From Candidatus Bathyarchaeota archaeon (lineage in GTDB: Archaea > Thermoproteota > Bathyarchaeia > Bathyarchaeales > Bathycorpusculaceae): a DNA stretch of 6,334 nucleotides. A program made the position numbers and the translations under genes. A model generated the notes under the pieces. It did not search any database. It saw only the letters and a list, made by a program, of their open reading frames with translations, and had not been told where the DNA came from. Below, one piece after another: positions 1 through 5,237 of the stretch. Each line of letters begins with the position of its first letter. The first letter of the stretch is position 1. The stretch lies in assembly GCA_030589055.1 (NCBI GenBank), contig JAUUWK010000065.1, forward strand, positions 1-6,334, read 5' to 3'.

Positions 1-29
1 TGTCTTCATTTCATCAGCTTCCATATCAT

Positions 30-47
30 TATGCATGTACGTGCATA
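30..47. promoter_or_regulatory. 18-bp imperfect palindrome, possible operator
   Basis: The sequence is TATGCA-T-GTAC-G-TGCATA. It is symmetrical except for one T/G pair flanking the GTAC centre, so 16 of 18 bases are in matching pairs. It lies far upstream of moaA (start 194) and just downstream, reading leftward, of a TATA-like box at 51-60. That is a common position for an archaeal repressor site that blocks initiation of a leftward transcript. The symmetry is seen directly; the operator role is inferred and no regulator is known here. Confidence 0.35.
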
Positions 48-50
48 TCG

Positions 51-60
51 CTTTTATAAG
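51..60 (-). promoter_or_regulatory. TATA-like box, possibly for a divergent gene
   Basis: Read on the - strand the bases are CTTATAAAAG, preceded by a purine-rich stretch (GAGAAGG). A start point about 25 nt further left would fall near position 30. The first ATG there is at 24-22 and opens a frame (MEADEMKT) that runs off the window edge, so a leaderless or nearly leaderless divergent gene is possible. Only eight codons are visible, so no gene is called. The box could also be read rightward as TTTTATAAG. Confidence 0.3.
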
Positions 61-86
61 CCTTCTCTCATAAATTTACAGAACTT

Positions 87-97
87 CAGAAAATATA
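87..97 (+). promoter_or_regulatory. Likely BRE/TATA promoter of the moa operon
   Basis: The bases CAGAAAATATA combine a purine/A-rich BRE-like element with a TATA-like core. A start about 25 nt downstream would lie near 118-122, giving a leader of roughly 75 nt before the moaA ATG at 194. No other strong TATA-like element lies between here and moaA. The rightward reading of 52-60 (TTTTATAAG) is the alternative. Confidence 0.4.
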
Positions 98-114
98 CTG
101 TTTAGCTTGCGTCA

Positions 115-127
115 AAGCGTAACGCTT
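115..127. repeat. Perfect 6-bp inverted repeat near the predicted moa start point
   Basis: AAGCGT and ACGCTT are exact reverse complements separated by one base. The repeat overlaps the transcription start predicted from the 87-97 promoter, so it could be an operator or a short hairpin at the 5' end of the message. A 6-bp repeat can arise by chance, so the role is speculative. Confidence 0.25.
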
Positions 128-193
128 AACTATTAGGCAGAATCGATATGAATACTTGTGCATAACAGTCGCCGAAAACTGGAAGCAAAATGC

Positions 194-1213
194 ATGGATA
201 CTAAAAACAGAAAAGAGGAAAACCCATCCACGACGTTACATGACAGGTTTGGCAGAAAACTTAACAGCCTAAGAATTTCTGTAACCCAAAAATGCAACCT
301 CAAATGCTTTTATTGTCACAGGGAAGGTGAAGTTTCTGCAAGTCATGAAATGACTAGGGAAGAAATCGCAAAGATTGCAGAGATCGCTTGCGAACTTGGC
401 ATGAAGAAGGTGAAGCTAACGGGCGGAGAACCTCTTCTCAGAGATGATCTTCCAGAGATTGTCTCGGAAATCGCTGAATGTACCGACGAGGTTTCTTTGA
501 CGACCAATGGCGTTCTGTTAGAAAAATATGCCCAAACGCTTTTTAATGCAGGGCTTAAACGCGTGAACGTGAGCTTACCTTCACTCAATCCTGAGCGCTT
601 TCAGAAAATCACAGAAAAAGATTATGTTCAACAAGTAAGAGACGGCATAAAAGCAGCTGCGCAAAGCCATCTTCATCCAGTTAAGATCAACATGGTGATG
701 ATGAAAGGAATTAATGTTGACGAAATCCCGAGGGCTATAGATTTTGCCCAAGATGTTGGCGCTATACTTCAGTTGATTGAATTTCAACCAATTCAACCGG
801 AAAATTATGTTTGCTGGAAAACGTTCCATTGCAATCTAGTTCCAATAGAGAACTGGTTAAAAGAGAAAGCTCTCGCCGTTCAGGAGAACCCTCTCCATAA
901 ACGAAAAAGATACCTCCTAGAAAAAAACGGCGATCCAGTATATGTAGAGATTGTCCGACCCATTCATAATTCTGCATTCTGTCAAAACTGCACTCGCTTG
1001 CGAGTCACTTCAGATGGAAAATTAAAGCCGTGTCTTCTTAGAAACGATAATCTCGTAGACATAATCTCACTAATTAGACAGGGCGCAAAATCAAATGAAT
1101 TAAAAGAAGCTTTTAAGGAAGCAGTTATGCTTAGAGAACCGTATTGGAGAGAGAAAAATGAAAATCCTAGTCAAGTTCTTTGCAAGTTGCCGGGAACTGT
1201 GCGGAAAAACTAG
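194..1213 (+). CDS. moaA: GTP 3',8-cyclase MoaA (radical SAM), molybdenum cofactor biosynthesis
   Basis: MoaA is a cytoplasmic radical SAM enzyme that rearranges GTP to 3',8-cyclo-7,8-dihydro-GTP, the first step of Mo/W cofactor synthesis; MoaC completes the step to cPMP. Numbered from ATG 194 (339 aa), the N-terminal cluster motif CNLKCFYC has C34, C38 and C41, and GGEP at 77-80 is the SAM-binding loop. A second cluster motif has C263, C266 and C280 in the C-x2-C-x13-C spacing typical of MoaA. R268 and R270 match the substrate-binding arginines of the family, and LRIS (26-29) is the usual start of the barrel. ATG 194 is preferred because the family begins shortly before DRFG. An in-frame GTG at 158 would add 12 residues and has no ribosome site. 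A weak GGAAG lies at 181-185. The C-terminus shows no terminal Gly-Gly and its last 18 codons overlap moaD. Confidence 0.95.
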   Translation: MDTKNRKEENPSTTLHDRFGRKLNSLRISVTQKCNLKCFYCHREGEVSASHEMTREEIAKIAEIACELGMKKVKLTGGEPLLRDDLPEIVSEIAECTDEVSLTTNGVLLEKYAQTLFNAGLKRVNVSLPSLNPERFQKITEKDYVQQVRDGIKAAAQSHLHPVKINMVMMKGINVDEIPRAIDFAQDVGAILQLIEFQPIQPENYVCWKTFHCNLVPIENWLKEKALAVQENPLHKRKRYLLEKNGDPVYVEIVRPIHNSAFCQNCTRLRVTSDGKLKPCLLRNDNLVDIISLIRQGAKSNELKEAFKEAVMLREPYWREKNENPSQVLCKLPGTVRKN

Positions 1214-1403
1214 GGAACAGTTTCAGCTTCAAGACAAAGCAACGTTAAGAGATCTTCGAAACGTAGTGATGTCGATGCATCCGATTCTCGAAAATATGCG
1301 TGCTTACCTATTAATTTCGCTAAACGAAACATTTGTTACTGAGCAAACTGAACTGAAAGAGGGCGATGTGGTTGCTTTCTTCCCTCCAGTAAGCGGTGGA
1401 TAA
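1158..1403 (+). CDS. moaD: Molybdopterin synthase small (sulfur-carrier) subunit MoaD
   Basis: MoaD is a ubiquitin-fold sulfur carrier. Its C-terminal glycine is activated by a MoeB-type E1 enzyme, converted to a thiocarboxylate, and then donates sulfur to cPMP within the MoaD-MoaE complex. The 81-aa length is normal. The protein starts with a beta strand (MKILVKFFA) and ends FFPPVSGG, with the diagnostic free Gly-Gly. The start at ATG 1158 is supported by GGAGAG at 1146-1151, although it lies 56 nt inside moaA in a different frame. It ends with tandem TAA TAA, and moaE begins in the same frame immediately after. No activating enzyme is encoded in the window. The related ThiS family has the same fold, but the moaE neighbour makes MoaD the clear choice. 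Confidence 0.93.
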   Translation: MKILVKFFASCRELCGKTREQFQLQDKATLRDLRNVVMSMHPILENMRAYLLISLNETFVTEQTELKEGDVVAFFPPVSGG

Positions 1404-1406
1404 TAA

Positions 1407-1832
1407 ATGTTAGAGATAACACGTGATGACTTCTCCATAGATGAAATTGTTCAAAAAATCAAAACTGAAGATATTGGCGCCATAGTTTCTTTCATTGGAA
1501 TTGTTCGTGGAAAATCTAATGGTAAAAATGTTAACAAGCTTGAATTTGAAGCCTATAAAAAGATGGCTATCCTTCAACTGAAAAACATTCGCGCTGAAAC
1601 TTTCCGAAAATTTAATGTGAACCAAATAGCGATTGTACACAGAATTGGTTCGCTTAAAGTATCAGACAACATCCTGTTAATTGTTGTAGGCGCTACGCAT
1701 CGTGATGAAGCATTCAAGGCATGTCGCCACGTTTTGGAGCGATTAAAAAAGACTCTGCCAATATGGAAAAAAGAATTCACGCCTGAGAAAAGCTACTGGA
1801 TTGAAGGTGAAACGCATGGTAAAGACGCCTAG
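1407..1832 (+). CDS. moaE: Molybdopterin synthase catalytic (large) subunit MoaE
   Basis: MoaE pairs with MoaD to convert cPMP into molybdopterin by adding two sulfurs. The 141-aa length is typical. Family blocks appear in order: GAIVSFIGIVRG (24-35), LEFEAYKKMA (45-54), HRIGSL (78-83), HRDEAF (98-103) and LKKTLPIWKKE (113-123). K114 and K121 are seven residues apart and match the two active-site lysines K119 and K126 of the E. coli enzyme; R34 matches its conserved arginine. The start ATG lies 3 nt after the moaD stop and uses GGTGGA (1395-1400), the last two moaD codons, as its ribosome site. The 3' end overlaps moaC by 17 nt in another frame. The enzyme looks complete and competent. Confidence 0.95.
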   Translation: MLEITRDDFSIDEIVQKIKTEDIGAIVSFIGIVRGKSNGKNVNKLEFEAYKKMAILQLKNIRAETFRKFNVNQIAIVHRIGSLKVSDNILLIVVGATHRDEAFKACRHVLERLKKTLPIWKKEFTPEKSYWIEGETHGKDA

Positions 1833-2292
1833 AACCTTATGCCAACCATTGAAAATGGTGAACGTATCCGATAAACCTGTAATTAAGAGAACCGCAGAAG
1901 CAGAAGGCAAAATCTGGCTACGACAGAGAACTATCGAAAAAATACGCCATGGACTTGTTGAAAAAGGAGATGTTCTTTCTGCGGCAAATGTCGCTGGAAT
2001 ACTTGCTGCAAAAAAGACTCCCGAGCTTATTCCCTTATGCCACCTGATTCCCCTTTCTCAAGTAGACATATGCTTTGACATCAATGAGAAATATGTCACT
2101 GCGAAATGCAAAGTAATAGGGAAGTGTAAGACAGGGGTTGAAATGGAAGCCCTAGTAGGTGTGAATACAGCCTTGTTGACGATATGGGACATGGTGAAAT
2201 ACATGGAAAAAGACGAGAAAGGACAATATCCTTGTACAAAGATGGGTGAAATAAAGGTTTCAAGAAAGAAAAAGGAGACAACAACAGAATGA
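1816..2292 (+). CDS. moaC: Cyclic pyranopterin monophosphate synthase MoaC
   Basis: MoaC converts the MoaA product 3',8-cyclo-7,8-dihydro-GTP into cPMP with release of pyrophosphate. From ATG 1816 the protein has 158 aa. It shows the aligned N-terminal block MVNVSDK (14-20), KGD (50-52), the signature IPLCH (72-76), KTGVEMEAL (105-113) and WDMVK (124-128). K50, D125 and K128 correspond to the catalytic K51, D128 and K131 of E. coli MoaC, so the site is intact. ATG 1816 is chosen because GGTGA (1806-1810) precedes it at good spacing. An upstream TTG at 1801 lies deeper in moaE without a site, and ATG 1855 has no Shine-Dalgarno. The Lys-rich tail (KVSRKKKETTTE) overlaps the moaB start as ATGA. 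Confidence 0.95.
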   Translation: MVKTPRTLCQPLKMVNVSDKPVIKRTAEAEGKIWLRQRTIEKIRHGLVEKGDVLSAANVAGILAAKKTPELIPLCHLIPLSQVDICFDINEKYVTAKCKVIGKCKTGVEMEALVGVNTALLTIWDMVKYMEKDEKGQYPCTKMGEIKVSRKKKETTTE

Positions 2293-2786
2293 GCGAGCAT
2301 GACTTGCATCAATACATCAAGACAAACTTTGCAATTCTAATTGTAAGCGACACGCGAAACGAAAAAACCGACGAATCAGGCAAAATCGCAAAGAAATTAG
2401 TTAGCGACTATGGGCATCAAGTTTTTGCTTACAAAATAATAAGGAACAATAAGTCTTTGATTCAAACTACCGTAAACGAAATGCTTCAAAATCCCGAAAT
2501 CAATGTAATTGTGACAAGCGGCGGCACTGGTATCAGCAAAAGAGACGTGACTGTTGAAGCCATATCAGAATTATTGGATAAGAAAATTGAAGGTTTTGGA
2601 GAACTTTTCAGAAAACTGAGCTACCAAGAAATCGGCGAAGCAGCTATGATTAGTCGCGCAACTGCAGGAGCGATTAACGGAAAAATCATATTCTGTCTCC
2701 CAGGATCCAAAAACGCAGTTAAACTAGCCTTCAGCAAGCTTATACTGCCAGGACTGGGGCACATCATCAAGGAGGCTAACAGATGA
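2289..2786 (+). CDS. moaB: MoaB/Mog family protein, probable molybdopterin adenylyltransferase
   Basis: Archaeal MoaB proteins take the role of bacterial MogA: they attach AMP to molybdopterin so that MoeA can insert metal. The 165-aa protein has the family N-terminus with SDTR (20-23), the molybdopterin-binding motif SGGTGISKRDVT (77-88, Ser in place of the usual first Thr), and LPGS (about 142-145) near the end. D86 matches E. coli MogA D82. At the position of the other essential acidic residue, MogA D49, this protein has Asn (RNN at 52-54), where active family members usually carry Asp-Asp or Asp-Glu. Activity is therefore not assured. The start ATG overlaps the moaC stop (ATGA) and is preceded by AAGGAG at 2272-2277. 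Family membership is very likely; the reaction is inferred. Confidence 0.88.
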   Translation: MSEHDLHQYIKTNFAILIVSDTRNEKTDESGKIAKKLVSDYGHQVFAYKIIRNNKSLIQTTVNEMLQNPEINVIVTSGGTGISKRDVTVEAISELLDKKIEGFGELFRKLSYQEIGEAAMISRATAGAINGKIIFCLPGSKNAVKLAFSKLILPGLGHIIKEANR

Positions 2787-4000
2787 ACAAGATGACTCAG
2801 TTCAAAGAACTCATATCTTACGAAGAAGCTTTGGAAAGAATCCGTAAATCGATAAAACCTATTAGGCGAACAGAAATTGTCCCTATCGAAAAAGCTCTCA
2901 ACAGAGTTCTCACAGAAGATATCGTGGCAAACATGTCTGTCCCACCCTTTGATAGGGCTGCGATGGATGGATACGCGGTCAAAGCACAGGAAACTTTCGG
3001 AGCTTCTCCCTTTGAACCAAAAACGTTGAAACTTACAGAGATTCTGCATGCTGGGGCATCGTCAAACAGAGTGTTAGGTAAAGGAGAATGTGTTCAGATT
3101 GCAACTGGCAGTCCCATTCCCAAAGGTGCGGACGCTGTTGTCATGGTTGAATTCACTGAGAGAAACGGCAATGACGTTAACATCTTAAAACCAGTATATC
3201 CAGGAGCAAACATCTCGCCGAAAGGAGAAGACGTTGGAAAGGACCAAGTTGTTCTTAGAGCTGGAGAACAGTTTTTTCCCGCTAGAATTGGTGTATTGGC
3301 TGCGCTGGGAAGGAAAGAAGTAAAAGTATACGAGAAACCACGGATCATGGTAGTCCCAACAGGAACCGAGATTCAAGAAGTCGGTTCTCCTCTTCAAGAA
3401 GGACAAATTTACGATGTAAACTCGTATACGTTGTCCCTCGTGTTAAGCGAAAATGGAGCTATCCCAATAAGGTGTAAAGCTGTTCCAGACACTGATCATG
3501 AAATTGGAAAAGCCGTGAAAAAATCGCCTGATTACGACATGATTGTCTTCTCAGGTGGAAGTTCTGTGGGTGAACGTGACCTTTTAAGGAATGTAATTCA
3601 AGAGTTCGGAACAATTGTCTTTCACGGCATCCAGATAAAGCCCGGTAAACCAACTCTCTTAGCTCTAGTTACTGGAAAACCAGTCTTTGGAATGCCTGGG
3701 TACCCCACATCTTGCTTACTAAACGCATACTTGCTACTTGTTCCAGCCATACGACAGATGGCAAGATTGCCGCGGAAGATAGAGAAAACTGTGAAAGTGC
3801 CACTTGCTCAAAGGGTTGCATCCGCTTCAGGCAGAACACAGTTTCTTACAGTGAAGATAAAAGACAATCAAGCTTGTCCCGTTTTTAAACACTCAGGAGC
3901 AATAACAAGCATGACAGAAGCTGACGGTTATATAGTCTTGCCAATCAACATCGATGTCATCGAAAAGAATCAGGAAGTGACGGTGTTCTTATTTGACTAG
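2783..4000 (+). CDS. moeA: Molybdopterin molybdenumtransferase MoeA
   Basis: MoeA inserts molybdate (or possibly tungstate) into adenylylated molybdopterin, the last pterin-level step. At 405 aa it is a standard single-unit MoeA with no extra C-terminal domain. Motifs in order are PPFDRAAMDGYAV (54-66), ATGSPIPKGADAVV (107-120), SPKGEDVG (145-152), PTGTEI (192-197), YDVNSYTL (210-217), SGGSSVGERD (257-266) and PGYPTSCL near 305. Acidic residues D62, D150, E196, D236 and D266 line up with the conserved D59, D142, E188, D228 and D259 of E. coli MoeA, so the active site appears intact. It starts at an ATGA overlap with moaB behind a strong AAGGAGG (2769-2775). It is the last gene of the run. Many archaea carry a second moeA; none is seen here. 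Confidence 0.95.
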   Translation: MNKMTQFKELISYEEALERIRKSIKPIRRTEIVPIEKALNRVLTEDIVANMSVPPFDRAAMDGYAVKAQETFGASPFEPKTLKLTEILHAGASSNRVLGKGECVQIATGSPIPKGADAVVMVEFTERNGNDVNILKPVYPGANISPKGEDVGKDQVVLRAGEQFFPARIGVLAALGRKEVKVYEKPRIMVVPTGTEIQEVGSPLQEGQIYDVNSYTLSLVLSENGAIPIRCKAVPDTDHEIGKAVKKSPDYDMIVFSGGSSVGERDLLRNVIQEFGTIVFHGIQIKPGKPTLLALVTGKPVFGMPGYPTSCLLNAYLLLVPAIRQMARLPRKIEKTVKVPLAQRVASASGRTQFLTVKIKDNQACPVFKHSGAITSMTEADGYIVLPINIDVIEKNQEVTVFLFD

Positions 4001-4035
4001 ACTAGCTTTAGTTGGCTGAATTGACACATACAGTT

Positions 4036-4317
4036 CTATTTGGAAGAAGCTCGCACCACCCATTTCTCCAGTCTTCTCTTAACTTCCTCCTCCAGCCTTT
4101 CCTTTGAGATGAGATGCCCTCTAACAATTACATCATCGTCTATGGCGATGCTTGGAGCACTCATTACTTGATAGGCTAATCTTTCGCTTAATCCTTCCTT
4201 TGTTGCCATATCAACAACCTTACAAATGATGCTGTATTTTTCTGCAACTTCCGAAACAATTTTCTTAGCCACAGGACAAACCGAGCAAGTGGGCAAAGTG
4301 AAAACCCTCAACTCCAT
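4036..4317 (-). CDS. Small thioredoxin/glutaredoxin-like protein with CSVC motif
   Basis: This is a 93-aa single-domain thioredoxin-fold protein, probably a cytoplasmic thiol-disulfide oxidoreductase. The N-terminus forms a beta strand followed by the redox motif C11-S-V-C14-P. A SAPS motif (53-56) supplies the cis-proline, followed by a strand and a charged C-terminal helix (KERLEEEVKRRLEKW). The pattern resembles small archaeal glutaredoxin-like proteins, but the CSVC pair is unlike the common CPYC or CGPC, so its redox potential and partner cannot be predicted. ATG at 4317-4315 is chosen because GAGGGAG (4333-4327) lies 9 nt upstream. A TTG at 4326-4324 directly abuts that site and is unlikely to be the start. 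The gene is convergent with moeA (35 nt apart) and divergent from the tRNA. A link to cofactor synthesis is not shown. Confidence 0.8.
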   Translation of the reverse strand: MELRVFTLPTCSVCPVAKKIVSEVAEKYSIICKVVDMATKEGLSERLAYQVMSAPSIAIDDDVIVRGHLISKERLEEEVKRRLEKWVVRASSK

Positions 4318-4356
4318 GCAGTGCAACTCCCTCGAAGACTAATCGTGAGAGAATAG

Positions 4357-4373
4357 CTTTTAAATCTTTCATC
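4357..4373 (-). promoter_or_regulatory. BRE/TATA promoter of the thioredoxin-like gene
   Basis: On the - strand the bases read GATGAAA-GATTTAAAAG: an A-rich BRE-like element followed by a good TATA-like box. A start about 25 nt downstream (near 4336) gives a leader of roughly 20 nt containing the GAGGGAG ribosome site. The position fits the gene start well. Confidence 0.5.
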
Positions 4374-4387
4374 AATAGTTGAAATGC

Positions 4388-4405
4388 AGAAAACGTTTAA
4401 ATTAA
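4388..4405 (+). promoter_or_regulatory. BRE/TATA promoter of the tRNA gene
   Basis: GAAAACG followed by TTTAAATTAA is a BRE-plus-TATA arrangement centred about 40 nt before the tRNA 5' end. Initiation about 25 nt downstream would leave a short leader for RNase P to remove. This box and the leftward one at 4357-4373 share the 122-bp gap between the two divergent genes. Confidence 0.5.
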
Positions 4406-4439
4406 ATTGAAAGAAGCATAATATGAAAAGCCACAAAAC

Positions 4440-4533
4440 GGGCCCGTAGCTCAGCTTGGTTGGAGCGACAGGCTCATAATCTACGCCTAGAAGAGAAACC
4501 TGTTGGTCGAGGGTTCAAATCCCTCCGGGCCCA
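4440..4533 (+). tRNA. tRNA with anticodon CAU (elongator Met likely), intron-containing
   Basis: A full cloverleaf can be drawn. The acceptor stem is GGGCCCG (4440-4446) with CGGGCCC (4526-4532), all pairs perfect, with discriminator A at 4533. The D stem is GCTC/GAGC (4449-4452 and 4463-4466). The anticodon stem is ACAGG (4468-4472) with CCTGT (4499-4503), and the anticodon CAT is at 4475-4477. The T arm is GAGGG-TTCAAAT-CCCTC (4509-4525). The mature length is 75 nt after removal of a 19-nt intron. CCA is not encoded. It is not the initiator: the anticodon stem has A-T at 29-41 rather than three G-C pairs, and the first pair is G-C. Elongator Met is favoured, but the agmatidine-modified isoleucine tRNA also has CAU and cannot be excluded by eye. 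It is convergent with the flavodoxin gene, whose stop is 8 nt away. Confidence 0.93.
4479..4497 (+). other. tRNA intron with bulge-helix-bulge splice structure
   Basis: The 19-nt intron sits at the canonical place after tRNA position 37. The pre-tRNA folds as a bulge-helix-bulge. The anticodon stem is followed by the 3' bulge AAA (4496-4498). The central helix is CTC (4473-4475) with GAG (4493-4495) plus an A/A mismatch (4476, 4492). Then come the 5' bulge TAA (4477-4479) and an inner helix TCTA/TAGA (4480-4483 and 4488-4491) closed by a CGCC loop. Cuts after the second base of each bulge give exactly this intron, as expected for the archaeal splicing endonuclease. Confidence 0.85.
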
Positions 4534-4541
4534 CGTATTTG

Positions 4542-5021
4542 TTATGCTTTAAGCTTTGCAGCTAGACCTGCAACTTTTTTTCCAAGTTCTTGGCATGATT
4601 TGAGTTCTTTTTCGTCGGGGGAGCTAACTGCTGCTGCACCGTAATGTTTGTCATGTGCACTGCCTTGAATAATCATGCCGTGGACTAGCATAGCTTGCAG
4701 TATAGATAGCAAGGTGGTTTCGCCGCCTGTTGCTGTTCCACCGGAGCTTGTGAAGGCTGCGCCAACCTTTCCTTCGAGTTTTCCATGAATCTTGACTGAT
4801 TCGTCGATGAGGGTTTTAAGCTTGGCAGACATTTGCCCATAATATGTTGGTGAACCCATTATTATCCCGTCGGCACTCAGCAGGTCTTCAATGTTGGTTG
4901 CGTTAACCTTCCTTATGATTGCTTCGACTCCGCTGATTTGCTTGACGCCTTCAGCAACGGCAAACGCCATCTTCTCTGTGTTTCCGGTTCTTGAGTCATA
5001 AACAACCAGAATTTTTGCCAT
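4542..5021 (-). CDS. WrbA-like flavodoxin-family protein, putative NAD(P)H:quinone oxidoreductase
   Basis: This 159-aa protein has a flavodoxin fold that should bind FMN. YDSRTGNTEKMA (8-19) is the phosphate-binding loop, GSPTYYGQMSAKLKTLID (56-73) resembles the WrbA flavin-binding segment, TSSGGTATGGE (91-101) is the second loop, and HDKHYGA (123-129) matches the region that contacts the flavin ring. WrbA enzymes reduce quinones by two electrons with NAD(P)H. This one is about 40 residues shorter than E. coli WrbA (about 198 aa), mainly between the second flavin loop and the C-terminal helix, so the exact reaction is open; plain flavodoxin-like electron carrier is the alternative. ATG 5021 is supported by GGTG (5030-5027) five nt upstream. 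The 3' end almost touches the convergent tRNA, and an A7 run in its coding strand (two Lys codons, 4575-4581) gives T7 on the tRNA strand. Confidence 0.85.
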   Translation of the reverse strand: MAKILVVYDSRTGNTEKMAFAVAEGVKQISGVEAIIRKVNATNIEDLLSADGIIMGSPTYYGQMSAKLKTLIDESVKIHGKLEGKVGAAFTSSGGTATGGETTLLSILQAMLVHGMIIQGSAHDKHYGAAAVSSPDEKELKSCQELGKKVAGLAAKLKA

Positions 5022-5053
5022 GGTAACACCGATGATAGACTAGAATTCACTGG

Positions 5054-5070
5054 CTTAATAATTTTCAGCT
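5054..5070 (-). promoter_or_regulatory. Probable BRE/TATA promoter of the flavodoxin-family gene
   Basis: The - strand reads AGCTGAA followed by AAATTATTAAG. The AT-rich box is centred about 38 nt before the ATG at 5021, so initiation would fall near 5033 with a leader of about 12 nt holding the GGTG site. The match to a TATA consensus is moderate. Confidence 0.4.
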
Positions 5071-5162
5071 TTCAGGTAATGTAGGAATGTTTCCAGACAA
5101 TGGTGGCGGCCTATAGAAGATTTCTTCATAAGCTATAAGTGATCAAAACTGCATTATTTCTT

Positions 5163-5237
5163 TATGAGGAGAATGGTAAGCGTTCACGAGGGGAGAAAGG
5201 AGAGAAAGGAGAATAATTGCCTACCATCCTCCTCATA
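5163..5237. repeat. Long inverted repeat with purine-rich tandem repeat in the loop
   Basis: ATGAGGAGAATGGTA (5164-5178) pairs with TACCATCCTCCTCAT (5222-5236) in 14 of 15 positions. Including flanking bases, the stem spans 5163-5182 with 5218-5237 with two A/C mismatches and one G/T pair. The 35-nt loop contains GAGAAAGGA twice in tandem (5193-5201 and 5202-5210). A TATAAG box at 5135-5140 would place a rightward start near 5161, at the foot of the stem. The pairing is seen directly. It may be part of a small RNA, a regulatory hairpin or a remnant repeat, and no family is recognised. Confidence 0.6.

Noticed and set aside
158..193. GTG start at 158 for moaA, adding 12 residues
   Set aside because: No ribosome site precedes it, and the extra residues are not part of the MoaA family; ATG 194 fits the usual short lead before DRFG.
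1801..1815. TTG start at 1801 for moaC
   Set aside because: It is rare, has no ribosome site and deepens the overlap with moaE; ATG 1816 has GGTGA at proper spacing.
2621..3049. 142-codon antisense ORF across moaB/moeA
   Set aside because: It is a shadow of two well-supported genes, with unusual composition, no ribosome site and no recognisable domain.
4001..4035. Terminator between moeA and the thioredoxin-like gene
   Set aside because: No stable hairpin and no run of five or more T on either strand are visible in this convergent gap.
4440..4533. Initiator tRNA-Met
   Set aside because: The anticodon stem lacks the three consecutive G-C pairs of initiators, and the first acceptor pair is G-C rather than A-U.
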